DNA from: an uncultured Porphyromonadaceae bacterium
Lineage (GTDB): Bacteria; Bacteroidota; Bacteroidia; Bacteroidales; Muribaculaceae
NCBI GenBank assembly: GCA_900540625.1
Contig: UQGP01000003.1
Coordinates: forward strand, 57,763-121,762
Direction of reading: 5' to 3'
DNA length: 64,000 nt
This document shows positions 1 through 9,608 of the stretch, one piece after another (the stretch's first letter is position 1; every line of letters starts with the position of its first letter). The notes under the pieces are model-generated. The model had not been told where the DNA came from. It searched no databases and saw nothing but the letters and a program-made list of their open reading frames with translations. The position numbers and the translations under genes are program-made.

Positions 1-408
1 CGAAAAAACCAGAGGTTCGTTTTCTTGATATGAGAATTCGATTTTTGTATCCTTAAAGTTTAGTACGGTAGTCGTATACGAGGAATTGTATACCGGGCGT
101 GTGGATTGTACCTGAAGGTCTCCGGTGAATACGTTGTCATTTACGTCCTTTATCGTAAAGAACAAACGACAATCAATTTTTTCGTTTACAGCAAATTTGG
201 CATTGGTAAAGTCGGTTGTATTCATATACTCGTTTATGGCTTGTTCCAATGTCGTAAACATCGATTTGTTTGTCCCTTGAACCTGCGAGGAGTTTATCTC
301 TACTTTGCAGTTAAGTTCTTGGGCATATCCGTCTACGGCCTTGGCCATACAGATGGTCATGACTATAATCGCTGCAATCAAACGAGTGGAGAACAACTTC
401 ATATACAT
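1..408 (-). CDS. porD: PorD-like (DUF4835) protein, 3' end outside window
   Basis: The minus-strand frame starts about 14 bp after coaBC and runs off the left edge, so only about 135 residues are visible. It has a signal peptide (hydrophobic stretch ending near GYAQ) followed by ELNCKVEINSSQVQGTN and, later, a PVYNSSYTTTVLNFKD segment. Both are hallmarks, as I remember the family, of DUF4835, now called the type IX secretion protein PorD. The family is periplasmic or outer-membrane associated in Bacteroidota. Two starts are possible, at 408 (MYMKLF) or 402 (MKLF). The frame was read by hand from the reverse strand. The order coaBC then DUF4835 is familiar in Bacteroidales and supports the call. 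Confidence 0.8.
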   Translation of the reverse strand, partial: MYMKLFSTRLIAAIIVMTICMAKAVDGYAQELNCKVEINSSQVQGTNKSMFTTLEQAINEYMNTTDFTNAKFAVNEKIDCRLFFTIKDVNDNVFTGDLQVQSTRPVYNSSYTTTVLNFKDTKIEFSYQENEPLVFS

Positions 409-422
409 GCGTCTAATTTCTT

Positions 423-1622
423 TTAAAATAAGCTTTTAAGCGCTGTCAATATTTTGTCGGCTATAATAGCTTTACTTTCGACTCCGGTTTGCAGTATTGT
501 GCCCGATTTGGTCATCACTTCAACTTGATTGCTGTCGTACCCGAAGCATGTACCCGGGTTGGCCAAGCAGTTCAGAACTATGGCATCAAGGTTTTTGCGC
601 CGCAATTTGTCTATAGCGTTTGCCTCGGCATCGTTTGTTTCGAGTGCAAAGCCGACAACTCGTTGGTCGGGACGCTTTGTCTCTCCCAGTGTCTTCGCAA
701 TGTCCGGATTCTTGACCAAACGTATGCAATCTATGCCTGCTGTTTCGCGCTTAATCTTCTTGTCGGCTATTGTTTCGGGGGCATAATCGGCGACAGCCGC
801 TGCCATAATAGCCATGTCGCTATTTTCGAATGCCTTTTGAGATGCCGCCAGCATCTCGCGTGCGCTCTCGACAGCCACAACTTTCACTCCGGGATGTTCT
901 ATCGTCAGGCTTACCGGTCCACTGATAAGAGTAACTTCGGCACCGCGCTCGGCTGCTGCCTGAGCCAGGGCATAACCCATTTTGCCTGAGGAATAATTGC
1001 CGATAAATCGTACCGGATCTATTTTTTCGTACGTCGGTCCGGCAGTTATCATAATTTTCTTTCCTTTGTAGTCTTCTTCTTTTGCGAAAAAGTCATCAAG
1101 TACGGCTACAATCTTTTCGGGTTCTTCCATGCGTCCCTTGCCGCATAAGTGGCTGGCAAGTTCGCCGGAAGCGGCTTCTATTATATGGTTACCATACGAA
1201 CGCAGCATCGCAATATTACGCACTGTGGATGGATGTGCCATCATGTCAAGGTCCATAGCCGGAGCTATGAATACGGGACAACGGGCAGATAAATATGTAG
1301 TCACAAGCATATTATCGGCCACGCCATTAGCCATTTTAGCCATCGTACATGCTGTCGCAGGTGCTATGACCATGGCATCTGCCCATAGGCCCAAATCAAC
1401 ATGACTATTCCATTGTCCGGTATTGGCTGTAAAGAACTCACTGATGACAGGACGTCCGCTTAGGGACGATAGTGTCACCGGCGTAATGAATTCTTTGCCG
1501 TTGGGCGTTATGACAACCTGAACTTGCGCTCCGGCTTTGATAAGCAGACGGAGGAGATACACTGATTTGTATGCAGCTATACCACCGCTTATGCCAAGTA
1601 TTATATTTTTGCCTTTAAGCAT
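423..1622 (-). CDS. coaBC: Bifunctional phosphopantothenoylcysteine decarboxylase/phosphopantothenate-cysteine ligase
   Basis: Coenzyme A biosynthesis: the CoaB part joins cysteine to 4'-phosphopantothenate (CTP-dependent) and the N-terminal CoaC flavoprotein decarboxylates the product. The CoaC half shows the GISGGIAAYKS nucleotide-binding start, the PAMDLDM variant of the PAMN motif and a GELASHLCGKGRM active-cysteine loop. The CoaB half shows ITAGPTYEKIDPVRFIGNYSSG and a KKIKRE lysine motif. I chose the internal ATG at 1622 (MLKGKNI, 399 residues, the usual length). The longer open frame would overlap the upstream exonuclease and add 33 residues unlike the family. It sits 31 bp after the exonuclease gene, in the dnaN operon. 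Confidence 0.95.
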   Translation of the reverse strand: MLKGKNIILGISGGIAAYKSVYLLRLLIKAGAQVQVVITPNGKEFITPVTLSSLSGRPVISEFFTANTGQWNSHVDLGLWADAMVIAPATACTMAKMANGVADNMLVTTYLSARCPVFIAPAMDLDMMAHPSTVRNIAMLRSYGNHIIEAASGELASHLCGKGRMEEPEKIVAVLDDFFAKEEDYKGKKIMITAGPTYEKIDPVRFIGNYSSGKMGYALAQAAAERGAEVTLISGPVSLTIEHPGVKVVAVESAREMLAASQKAFENSDMAIMAAAVADYAPETIADKKIKRETAGIDCIRLVKNPDIAKTLGETKRPDQRVVGFALETNDAEANAIDKLRRKNLDAIVLNCLANPGTCFGYDSNQVEVMTKSGTILQTGVESKAIIADKILTALKSLF

Positions 1623-1653
1623 ATTTGTCGTTATTTGAACCAGGGATGTCCGA

Positions 1654-2433
1654 TTATTTGCGTGATATACTATCGTATATCCGCTTGAAGGCATCTTTGG
1701 TATCCGGAGCAAAATCTCCATTTTGTATCCATTCGTAATACCCCGGATTCTCTTTAAGAACTTCAGCCGCTAATTTACCTTTGTATTTGCCAAAGTTGAT
1801 AATTTCGCGGTTTTTATCGTCATATATTAACCTCCCGGATATATCAACGTTGCGTGTCCCCGGTTTGGCTAAAGATGTATATTCGCTCAAAGCATCAATA
1901 TCTGTGGGCACATCATCATACTTATCCAACTGAGCCATTAGTACTTCGTATGTAGCCTGAATATCTGCCTGCGACGAATGTGCGTCTTCCAGTTCCTTTT
2001 CACAATAGAACCGGTAGGCAGCCGATAGGTTGCGCGGTTCCTTTTTATGATATATGGTCTGTACGTCCACAAGTTTGTGCCGAGATATGTCAAAATCAAC
2101 CCCGGCCTTCTTAAACTCGATACACAGCATCGGAATATCAAAGCGCGTACTATTGAAGCCGGCAATATCGCAGCCCTCAAAAAATCCGGCAAGGGATTTT
2201 GAAATCCGCTTGAATGTCGGAGCATCTTTGACATCTTCGTCCGTAATATGGTGAACGGCCGTTGCGTCTTCGGGTATATGCATTTCGGGATTGATACGCC
2301 GCGTTTTGACTTCGGTGCTTCCATCCGGCATAAGTTTCAGGACCGATATTTCGACAATTCGGTCTTTGAATACATCTAATCCCGTTGTCTCAAGATCAAA
2401 AAAAACTAAGGGCCGTTCCAGCTTGAGCTTCAT
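1654..2433 (-). CDS. DnaQ-like 3'-5' exonuclease (DEDDh), DNA polymerase III epsilon family
   Basis: The 259-residue protein begins with the exonuclease I motif FFDLETTG (D13, E15). It continues with AGFNSTRFD (D99) and a DAHSSQAD motif (H152, D157), so all five DEDDh residues are present. The C-terminal 60 residues contain INFGKYKGK and NPGYYEWIQNGDF, a small domain often found after the exonuclease in Bacteroidetes and in DUF3820-type proteins. It follows dnaN (sliding clamp) by 22 bp, consistent with proofreading or repair work on DNA. Whether it is the replicative epsilon subunit or a separate repair exonuclease cannot be told from the sequence. Confidence 0.9.
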   Translation of the reverse strand: MKLKLERPLVFFDLETTGLDVFKDRIVEISVLKLMPDGSTEVKTRRINPEMHIPEDATAVHHITDEDVKDAPTFKRISKSLAGFFEGCDIAGFNSTRFDIPMLCIEFKKAGVDFDISRHKLVDVQTIYHKKEPRNLSAAYRFYCEKELEDAHSSQADIQATYEVLMAQLDKYDDVPTDIDALSEYTSLAKPGTRNVDISGRLIYDDKNREIINFGKYKGKLAAEVLKENPGYYEWIQNGDFAPDTKDAFKRIYDSISRK

Positions 2434-2455
2434 CGTAATATATATGCGCTTATCA

Positions 2456-3583
2456 TTAGAAGTTGCTCATTGTCATAGGCATCAGCAGCATGACAAGGTC
2501 TGTTCCTTCGGGATTTTCGCTGGGGCAGAAAATTCCGGGGCGTCCGGGGTCACTCAGGCTGATGACTACGTCATCGGTAGTGATTGTCGACAGAATCTCC
2601 ACCAGGAACGGTGCGCTAAAGCCGATGGTCATCGTGTCGCCGGTGAACGAACACGGCACACGGTCACGTGCGCAATTCATTGCGGTTGTATCTTCGGTCT
2701 TCATGTCTATATAGTCTGGTGTAATGCGGAATTTGAGCAACCCGTGAGCCGGATCGACAAAGACACTGACACGACGTACAGCATTGAGCATCGTTTGACG
2801 GTCGATGGTAAGCTGCAAGGTGTTATTGCGAGGAATCACACGGGAAATATCCGGATATTGTCCTTGGATGAATTGTATTTGGAAGAGATAGTTTTCGCTC
2901 TCAAAAACGGCATATTTTTCTGTGACTTTAACTTTTACGCTCTCATCATCGGCAAAGAGGCCTCGAACGATGGCTGCAGCCTTAGGCGGCATGATGAAGG
3001 AGGCCGCTGCGCCCGGAGCGCACTCGGTGGTAGTGTATTTCACCAGTTTACGAGTGTCTGTCGCAACGAATGTCAGACTATCGGGTTTGGCATCAAAATA
3101 GATACCCATCATTTGCTGACGATAGTCATCGTTACTTGTCGCGAACAAGGTGTAGTCCACGCCTTTGCGCAGTTCGTTGCCCGTGCATAGGAATTGTATG
3201 CCTTCTGCCTCTGTAGCTTCTGCGTCCATACGCGGATAACCGGCACCATCCAAAGCCACAAATTCAAAGCGACCGCTGGAGTATTCGATGGTGGTATTGA
3301 GCGAATTGGCCACATCTACTGTTATACCTTGGTCGGGAATTTGCTTGAGCATGCTGACCAAAGATGACGCATCGACACACACTGCGCCATCGCCCTGGGC
3401 TTCATTGACCGGAATGTGCGCAGTCAGCGAATTTTCGGTATTGGAACCGCGCAAGGTGAGTATATCGCCGTTCAACTCCATATAGAAGTTGTTGAGTATG
3501 GTCAACGCATTTTTGTCGTTGATGACTTTGGCTACGGATGCTGCAAAATTGCAGAGGATTTTGCTGGAAACGTTGAATTTCAT
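2456..3583 (-). CDS. dnaN: DNA polymerase III subunit beta (sliding clamp)
   Basis: 375 residues, the normal clamp length. It starts MKFNVSSKILCNF and ends with VMLLMPMTMSNF, the typical C-terminal strand that forms the hydrophobic partner-binding pocket (the usual ending is LxMPMR/K or similar). Internal landmarks are LTFVATDTRKL and a PPKAAAIVRGL segment of the middle domain. The clamp encircles DNA and tethers polymerase III. It is the first gene of the minus-strand group dnaN, exonuclease, coaBC, porD, and has a TAAATTTG promoter box about 100 bp upstream. Confidence 0.97.
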   Translation of the reverse strand: MKFNVSSKILCNFAASVAKVINDKNALTILNNFYMELNGDILTLRGSNTENSLTAHIPVNEAQGDGAVCVDASSLVSMLKQIPDQGITVDVANSLNTTIEYSSGRFEFVALDGAGYPRMDAEATEAEGIQFLCTGNELRKGVDYTLFATSNDDYRQQMMGIYFDAKPDSLTFVATDTRKLVKYTTTECAPGAAASFIMPPKAAAIVRGLFADDESVKVKVTEKYAVFESENYLFQIQFIQGQYPDISRVIPRNNTLQLTIDRQTMLNAVRRVSVFVDPAHGLLKFRITPDYIDMKTEDTTAMNCARDRVPCSFTGDTMTIGFSAPFLVEILSTITTDDVVISLSDPGRPGIFCPSENPEGTDLVMLLMPMTMSNF

Positions 3584-3679
3584 ATATCTGTACGTTATTG
3601 TTTATTCGTGTATATTGTATCAAGCGCCTGATTGGCAAAGGGTTTATCTTCATCTGCCCAATCAAGCCGTATTTATACG

Positions 3680-3687
3680 CAAATTTA
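3680..3687 (-). promoter_or_regulatory. Candidate -7 box for dnaN
   Basis: The minus strand reads TAAATTTG, an exact match to the Bacteroidetes TAnnTTTG -7 element, about 100 bp before the dnaN start. No convincing TTTG -33 element lies 19-21 bp further upstream. Confidence 0.5.
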
Positions 3688-3734
3688 GTGATTTTTTATG
3701 TAATAACGTAGTTGTCGGACGATTATTTTACAGC

Positions 3735-3769
3735 AAAGCCCGGAATCTGCGAGGCAAATCCCGGGCTTT
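3735..3769 (-). terminator. Hairpin terminator after the M13 peptidase gene
   Basis: Perfect 9-bp arms (AAAGCCCGG at 3735-3743, CCGGGCTTT at 3761-3769) lie 25 bp past the stop codon of the minus-strand metallopeptidase. The T residues at the end of the stem supply a short U tract in either direction. Confidence 0.7.
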
Positions 3770-3793
3770 GTATTTCTGACTGATATTGGATGT

Positions 3794-5794
3794 TTACCAG
3801 ATGATGACGCGGTCGGAGGGGATACGGAACATCGGGTCGCCTTCCTTGATGCCAAATGCAGCGAAGAACGGTTCAATATTGCGTAGAGTGGCATTTACGC
3901 GCCAGCGTCCAAGCGAGTGAGGATCGCTCTTGGTACGTTTGAGGATTTCGGCGTCGCGAATGTTAGCAGCCCAAACGTTGGCATAGGAAAGATAGAAGCG
4001 TTGGTCGGGAGTGAATCCGTCAATATCCGTGCCATTATCACCCAAGGAATTATGATAAGCCGTATACGCTACACGAAGACCGCCTTGATCGGCAATATTC
4101 TCGCCAAGCGTCAAACGGCCGTTGGCATGTGTATCGCCAAGAACGACAATGCTGTCAAATTGAGCCACAAGTTTGTCTGCAAGAGCCTTGAAGGCTTCTG
4201 CATCTTCGGGCGCCCACCATTCCTTGAAGTTGCCGTCTTTGTCAAATTGACGTCCCTGGTCGTCAAATCCGTGGGTCATTTCGTGGCCTATTACGACGCC
4301 GATAGCGCCATAGTTGATAGCATCATCTGCCTCGGGGTCAAAAAACGGTGCTTGAAGTATTCCTGCAGGAAAGCATATCTCATTACTTGAAGGCGAGTAG
4401 TATGCGTTGACTGTTTGAGGTGTCATATACCAGCGGGCTTTGTCTACGGGTTTTCCATAATCGGCGACATCAAGGGCGGTTACAAAAAGCATCGCTTGCT
4501 TGATGTTCTCCCAGTAAGTCAGCATCGGATCTATGGTCAAGGCAGAGTAGTCACGCCATTTATCGGGATACCCTATTTTCACGGTGAAGGCATTGAGTTT
4601 TTCCAAAGCCTTTGCCTTCGTGGCATCGCTCATCCACGTGAGATTGGATATATGTTGCCCCAAGGCGGATTTCAGATTATTGACTAAGGTCAGCATCTTT
4701 TCTTTCGAGCTTGCGGGAAAGTACTTAGCGACATAAAGCTCACCTAACGCTTCGCCGAGCATGCCGTTGGGCACGCTGAGTGCGCGCTTCCATCTGGGTT
4801 GGATTTGTTGTACTCCGGATACGGCTTTTTGCAGTTCGAAACCGGCATTGATGAAGTCGTCACTGAGGAATGACGATGCGGAGGATATGTAGCCGGCTGC
4901 TACGTAATCTCGCAGTGACTGTATGGATGCCTTGGCGAGTATCGAGTCAACAGCGGCTATGGAGCCAAGCTGTCCGACAACGATACTGTCTACTGAGTTT
5001 AGGCCTTGTGCTTTAAAGTAGGCATCGAAATCAATATGAGGATATTTCGCTTTGACTTCGACCATACTCATGGGGTTGTAGTTCGCACCCGGGTCTCGAA
5101 GACCTTCATTGGTCGTTGCAGCTTCGGCAAGTGACGTCTCTATGGCGATGGTGTTGTTGACCAGACGTTGTGCGTCTTTCTCGTTGTAACCTGCAAGTGT
5201 GGCTATGGTATTTAGATACTTCTTGTAAGCATCGAGCACGGCTTGTTCATTTGGATCTTTTGAGATATAGTAATCTCTGTTGCCCAGGCCGAGACCTCCT
5301 TGCTGCCAGTACATTACGTTTATGTTGGAGTTGATCATATCTGCGCCTGTACCTGTTCCGAAGAATCCGGATGCGCCGGGAAGGCCACCCAGGATTGCGG
5401 CTATATCGGAGCGCTTGGCTTTATTGATACGACGAAGGTCGGCTTGAATGGCCTGAGCGCCTTCGCGATTAAGGCGGACGCTATCCATACCCATTGCAAA
5501 AAGATCTGCTATCTTCTGCTCGTTTGTGCCTTTTACCGCCTTCTTCGGGTCAAGGCCGGTAACCAGATCGTATACCTGCTTTCGATTGAGTTCGCCGAGC
5601 TGGTCAAAGGTGCCGAAACGCGAGTACTCGGCTTTCAGTGGATTGGCTTTAATCCAGCCGCCGCATGCGTAGTTGTAGAAATCTGTGCCGGGACTTACGG
5701 AGTTATCGATATTGGCGACATTGATTCCGTGCGGTGTGGCGGCAAAGGCGCCCATTGTAAGTGCCATTGTCATAACGGTTGTGATTGTTCTCAT
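3794..5794 (-). CDS. M13 (neprilysin/PepO) family zinc metallopeptidase
   Basis: A 666-residue secreted endopeptidase. An N-terminal signal peptide ends near GAFA. The zinc site is complete: HEMTH at residues 504-508, and ENIADQGG with E565 as third ligand and D569. FPAGILQAPFF before the zinc helix and a terminal SDRVIIW tail are family features (M13 proteins end in a W-containing motif). PepO-type enzymes cleave oligopeptides in the periplasm. It lies 82 bp after the ABC-F gene and may be co-transcribed with it. A strong hairpin follows. Confidence 0.95.
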   Translation of the reverse strand: MRTITTVMTMALTMGAFAATPHGINVANIDNSVSPGTDFYNYACGGWIKANPLKAEYSRFGTFDQLGELNRKQVYDLVTGLDPKKAVKGTNEQKIADLFAMGMDSVRLNREGAQAIQADLRRINKAKRSDIAAILGGLPGASGFFGTGTGADMINSNINVMYWQQGGLGLGNRDYYISKDPNEQAVLDAYKKYLNTIATLAGYNEKDAQRLVNNTIAIETSLAEAATTNEGLRDPGANYNPMSMVEVKAKYPHIDFDAYFKAQGLNSVDSIVVGQLGSIAAVDSILAKASIQSLRDYVAAGYISSASSFLSDDFINAGFELQKAVSGVQQIQPRWKRALSVPNGMLGEALGELYVAKYFPASSKEKMLTLVNNLKSALGQHISNLTWMSDATKAKALEKLNAFTVKIGYPDKWRDYSALTIDPMLTYWENIKQAMLFVTALDVADYGKPVDKARWYMTPQTVNAYYSPSSNEICFPAGILQAPFFDPEADDAINYGAIGVVIGHEMTHGFDDQGRQFDKDGNFKEWWAPEDAEAFKALADKLVAQFDSIVVLGDTHANGRLTLGENIADQGGLRVAYTAYHNSLGDNGTDIDGFTPDQRFYLSYANVWAANIRDAEILKRTKSDPHSLGRWRVNATLRNIEPFFAAFGIKEGDPMFRIPSDRVIIW

Positions 5795-5876
5795 AATATT
5801 TTCACACTATAAATAATTGTAGTTGTCAGTATTACGTAGCATGTTTTATACTATAGCTTTAACGTGGTCAAATCCC

Positions 5877-7847
5877 CTATCTGGATTTGGATTTTAGTTC
5901 TTCGTAATCCATTGTAGCCAATTCCCAAACGCTCATTGCATTCTCGAGGTCTTTATTGGCTGCTGCATGCTTATTGTATATTTCAGGGTCGGTCGAACCG
6001 CCCGCTATTTGTTGTTCGATGTCCTTGACTGCCGCTTCAAGGCGAGATACCTCGGCTTCGGCTTCTTCTACTTTTTTGGATGCACGGCGTATGGCTTTGT
6101 CGCGTTCACGTTGTTCGGCATAGCTCAATCGCGGTTTGGTCTCCGAAGTTTTATCCGAGGACGTATTTTCTGCCACTTGCGGTTTGGACGGGTCTTGCTT
6201 GGCCTGTTGTGCCGGGCGTTTTTCAAGCTCGTCAAGACCGGCAATACGCTTGCGTTCAAGAAAGTCATAGATTCCGCCAAGACATTCTGTTACTTTACCA
6301 TGGCCGAATTCATAGACCTTTTCGACAAGCCCGTCTAAGAATTCTCGGTCGTGGCTGACAACTATTACGGTACCCGTAAAGTCTTTAATAGCCTGTTTTA
6401 GGATATCTTTTGTCTTCATATCCAGGTGATTGGTGGGCTCGTCAAGAATCAGGAGGTTGACCGGTTCGAGCAGCAACCGTATCATTGCCAATCGCGTCTT
6501 CTCGCCGCCGGAAAGCACCTTGACTTTCTTGTCCGAAGCTTCGCCTCCAAACATAAAAGCACCTAATATATCCCTTATCTTGGTCCGAATATCACCTACC
6601 GCCACGCGGTCTATAGTATCAAAAACCGTAATTTCACCATCAAGCATTTGAGCCTGATTTTGAGCAAAATATCCGATCTTGACATTGTGTCCGATTTTCA
6701 ATGTGCCTGTATATGGAATTTCTCCCATGATACACTTGACAAGCGTGGATTTGCCTTCGCCATTCTTGCCGACAAAAGCAACCTTTTCGCCTCGCTTTAT
6801 GGTAAATGTGGCGTGGTCAAAAACCTGATGGTCTCCGTAGGCCTTGCCTACATTGTCCAAAATCAAGGGGTAGTCTCCTGAGCGTGGTGCGGGTGGGAAG
6901 CGCAGGTTTAATCGCGAATTGTCAACCTCATCCACTTCTATGCGCTCTATCTTTGCCAGTTGTTTCATTCGACTTTGCACCTGTACTGCCTTGGTCGCTT
7001 TGTACCTAAAGCGTTCAATGAAAGCCTCTGTATCCGCTATTTGCTTTTGCTGGTTCTGATAGGCGCGCATCTGCTGCTCGATGCGTTCTTGACGCAGTTG
7101 GACAAATTTACTGTAATTGACAGAATAATCGTAGATTTTCCCTAAGGATATTTCTATAGTGCGATTGGTTACATTGTCTATGAATGCTCGATCGTGCGAC
7201 ACAAGCACAACGGCCTTGGATTTTGTCATCAAGAAGTTCTCAAGCCATTGTATCGACTCTATATCCAGGTGATTGGTGGGCTCGTCAAGCAGCAATACGT
7301 CCGGACGTCGTAGAAGTATCTTCGCTAATTCTATTCGCATACGCCAACCGCCGGAAAACTCACTGGTTGGTCGCTGAAAATCGCTTCGATCAAAGCCTAA
7401 ACCCATCAACGTCTTCTCGGCCTCGGCAATGCAGTTGTCGGCATTCGAATATGCCAATTGTTCGGTCAGCGTGGATATATGGTCTATCAGCTTGGCATAA
7501 GACTCGCTGTCATAGTCGGTGCGCTCGGCCAACTCGGCATTAAGCTTATCCAGTTCGTGTTGCTGCTGATGTACATGTTCAAAGGCTTTGGAGGCTTCTT
7601 CCATTACCGTGACATCATCCTGCAGTATCATTTGCTGCGGCAGATAACCGACAGTCACCTCTGCCGGAATCGCCACCGACCCTGAGGTCGGGTTTTGCAA
7701 TCCGGCAATAATTTTAAGCATAGTAGACTTCCCTGCGCCGTTTTTACCTACAAGAGCTATTTTGTCCTTGGGGTTGATGACGTAGTTTATATTATCAAAT
7801 AACGTCTTAGCGCTAAATTCTACCGTAAGGTTATTTATAGAAATCAT
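5877..7847 (-). CDS. ABC-F family ATP-binding protein
   Basis: 656 residues with two complete ATPase modules. The first has GKNGAGKS, FSGGWRMRIELA and LLLDEPTNHLD. The second has GKNGEGKS, LSGGEKTRLA and LILDEPTNHLD. There is no transmembrane segment. An inter-domain linker rich in charged residues (about 240-300) and a C-terminal coiled coil rich in E, A and K (about 560-656) match the Uup/YdiF branch. ABC-F proteins bind the ribosome near the exit site and modulate translation. This subgroup is probably housekeeping rather than antibiotic resistance, which is inference. It is the penultimate or last gene of the ileS operon. Confidence 0.92.
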   Translation of the reverse strand: MISINNLTVEFSAKTLFDNINYVINPKDKIALVGKNGAGKSTMLKIIAGLQNPTSGSVAIPAEVTVGYLPQQMILQDDVTVMEEASKAFEHVHQQQHELDKLNAELAERTDYDSESYAKLIDHISTLTEQLAYSNADNCIAEAEKTLMGLGFDRSDFQRPTSEFSGGWRMRIELAKILLRRPDVLLLDEPTNHLDIESIQWLENFLMTKSKAVVLVSHDRAFIDNVTNRTIEISLGKIYDYSVNYSKFVQLRQERIEQQMRAYQNQQKQIADTEAFIERFRYKATKAVQVQSRMKQLAKIERIEVDEVDNSRLNLRFPPAPRSGDYPLILDNVGKAYGDHQVFDHATFTIKRGEKVAFVGKNGEGKSTLVKCIMGEIPYTGTLKIGHNVKIGYFAQNQAQMLDGEITVFDTIDRVAVGDIRTKIRDILGAFMFGGEASDKKVKVLSGGEKTRLAMIRLLLEPVNLLILDEPTNHLDMKTKDILKQAIKDFTGTVIVVSHDREFLDGLVEKVYEFGHGKVTECLGGIYDFLERKRIAGLDELEKRPAQQAKQDPSKPQVAENTSSDKTSETKPRLSYAEQRERDKAIRRASKKVEEAEAEVSRLEAAVKDIEQQIAGGSTDPEIYNKHAAANKDLENAMSVWELATMDYEELKSKSR

Positions 7848-7885
7848 TCGGATTTTCGATATAAAGAAGAATTATCCGTGAACTG

Positions 7886-8098
7886 TCACGGTTTCAACGG
7901 CTTTCCGTTATGAATAATCGCGCGTAGAATACGCCCGTCTGTGCTCACTTCGAGTACTCCGTCCAAATATATGGTCGCCGGGGTCTCACACTCGAAAGGT
8001 GTAATCGTCACTTCTCCCATCGGAGTAATCGTGACCACGCACAATCCCATATCTACGCCGTCAGCTATGACGTGGCGACAAAGATACCTTCTCATCAT
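7886..8098 (-). CDS. Small conserved-looking protein in the lspA operon
   Basis: 70 residues with no signal peptide or transmembrane segment, predicted to be mostly beta strands. Its start overlaps the stop of the DUF4296 gene (8095-8098), suggesting translational coupling, and the ABC-F gene follows after 38 bp. I recall similar short genes beginning MRR.YAHY at this place in other Bacteroidales genomes, where they sit after the DUF4296 lipoprotein, but I cannot name a function. The second methionine at 8095 is an equally possible start. Confidence 0.7.
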   Translation of the reverse strand: MMRRYLCRHVIADGVDMGLCVVTITPMGEVTITPFECETPATIYLDGVLEVSTDGRILRAIIHNGKPLKP

Positions 8099-8877
8099 TT
8101 GTCATTATATAGACGTTGGCGATATCGCTGAGAATATATGTCCGGACTAAAGCGGTTTCGTACAAGCTGAATACTGTCTACATATACATCTCCTTGGAGG
8201 TTATCTCCAAAAACTATTGCTCCGTATATGCGTCTTGCGGTCTTGGTCGTATCGGCTACAAATGTCAAGTCATGCCACCCATCTCCGGTGAATTGTCCGG
8301 TAAGGACTTCGATGGCTCCATCCATATAGTCGGCACACAATTGCCAGCGGATGACGCTACGGTTGTTGGTAAAGCGTGCACGCCAAGCGTAGCAATCGCC
8401 CTTGTCCCAATTTTGGTCTCGTTCAAGGTCAAAAGACACCACCGAGGTAGGCGATGTACGACCTATGGCAAAACCGGAAGCTCCATTCCAGACATTCACA
8501 CTGTCACCGGCAACTACGGTTGAAGCATTGGCCGTTCCTATGGCAGACGCATTAGCCAAACGTTCTTTCAGTATTTCTTCGGTGCGCTCGTACACCTTGA
8601 TGTATCTATCTATATGGGCACCGTACCACATCATCGAAGTATCAACTTGCTGTTGGGTCAAATGATGTCGCTCGAGTATAGCCTGCTTGAGAGCTTGACG
8701 CACCGAGTCATCTGAATATTCGGAGTAGTTCATTTCTACTGCACTCTCGGCTACATATATGTCTGCCAAGTATTGGCTCATGTCTTCGGGCTGTACTATG
8801 TCCCCGGGCACTTTGCGACATGCCGTCATAAGTATTGCGACAGCAATCATTACATATATGGCTTGACGAATATTCAT
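8095..8877 (-). CDS. DUF4296 family lipoprotein
   Basis: The protein begins MNIRQAIYVMIAVAILMTAC, a lipoprotein signal with the lipid-anchored cysteine in MTAC. Then comes a KVPGDIVQPEDMSQYLADIYVAE segment, the start of DUF4296 as I know it (IxPExMxxxLxDxHLAE). The C-terminal half adds about 120 residues with strand-like pattern that the standard short DUF4296 protein lacks. It might be a carbohydrate-binding-like jelly roll (inference). Nine more bases of open frame (start 8886) are possible. It sits directly after lspA, the signal peptidase that would process it. Confidence 0.75.
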   Translation of the reverse strand: MNIRQAIYVMIAVAILMTACRKVPGDIVQPEDMSQYLADIYVAESAVEMNYSEYSDDSVRQALKQAILERHHLTQQQVDTSMMWYGAHIDRYIKVYERTEEILKERLANASAIGTANASTVVAGDSVNVWNGASGFAIGRTSPTSVVSFDLERDQNWDKGDCYAWRARFTNNRSVIRWQLCADYMDGAIEVLTGQFTGDGWHDLTFVADTTKTARRIYGAIVFGDNLQGDVYVDSIQLVRNRFSPDIYSQRYRQRLYNDK

Positions 8878-8927
8878 CGTGTACATATCTACGCTTATCG
8901 GCGTATTGACAAATACTTTTCTACGTT

Positions 8928-9608
8928 CTATTCTGAAACTTCCTTAGTTTCGTGTTCTGTCTCTGTTTGGACTTCGGATTCGGTCGCTTCATCTTTTTTC
9001 TTACCTCCAAGATAGCGATAGTATCCAAAGATAAGAATTATAAACCCTATGGTGATGGCCGCATCTGCAAAGTTGAATACCGGGTCGAAAAACGAGAACA
9101 CTTTCCCACCTATCAACGGCATCCACTCCGGCCAAGTGAAACTGAACAGCGGGAAGTAGAACATATCGACAACCATGCCGTGAAACAACTCGCCATAACC
9201 ATCTCCCCAAGGTACGACCGAGGCGACCTCGGGCGGAAACGGGTTGGAGAATATCTCGCCATAGAATACGCAGTCTACAATATTACCGCCGGCTCCGGCT
9301 GTAATCAGCGCTATACAAGCGACGTACCCTTTAGTGGCTGACTTATCTCGGCATAGTCTCGTAATATACCATACGAGCAGACTAACGGCTATTATCCTGA
9401 AAATAGTCAGGAACAACTTGCTGCCTAAGGTCATTCCGAAAGCCATTCCGGGATTTTCGATAAACCGTAGATGGAACCAGGACGTCAGTTCCACATCTTC
9501 GCCCAAATAGAACGAAGTTTTGACCCAAACCTTGATGATTTGGTCTATAATAATGACAGCGAGGACTATGGCCACCGCTGTCTGTCCCTTGGTGAGGGTT
9601 GCTTTCAC
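8928..9608 (-). CDS. lspA: Lipoprotein signal peptidase (signal peptidase II)
   Basis: Membrane aspartyl protease that cuts the signal peptide from prolipoproteins. The sequence shows four hydrophobic segments and the catalytic regions GAGGNIVDCVFYG and FNFADAAITIG, each with a conserved Asp, plus FIENPGMAFG early on. At 226 residues it is longer than E. coli LspA (about 164). The extra length comes from a loop before the second Asp and from a charged Glu/Lys/Thr-rich cytoplasmic tail, both usual in Bacteroidetes. It abuts the DksA-like gene with no gap. Confidence 0.95.
   Translation of the reverse strand: MKATLTKGQTAVAIVLAVIIIDQIIKVWVKTSFYLGEDVELTSWFHLRFIENPGMAFGMTLGSKLFLTIFRIIAVSLLVWYITRLCRDKSATKGYVACIALITAGAGGNIVDCVFYGEIFSNPFPPEVASVVPWGDGYGELFHGMVVDMFYFPLFSFTWPEWMPLIGGKVFSFFDPVFNFADAAITIGFIILIFGYYRYLGGKKKDEATESEVQTETEHETKEVSE

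Noticed and set aside
1623..1721. Longer CoaBC start overlapping the exonuclease gene
   Set aside because: The added residues do not match CoaBC and overlap the upstream coding region by 68 bp. The internal start at 1622 gives the standard beginning.
2291..3190. 299-residue plus-strand frame opposite dnaN
   Set aside because: A shadow of dnaN and the exonuclease gene on the other strand, with no family resemblance or promoter. The minus-strand genes are clear.
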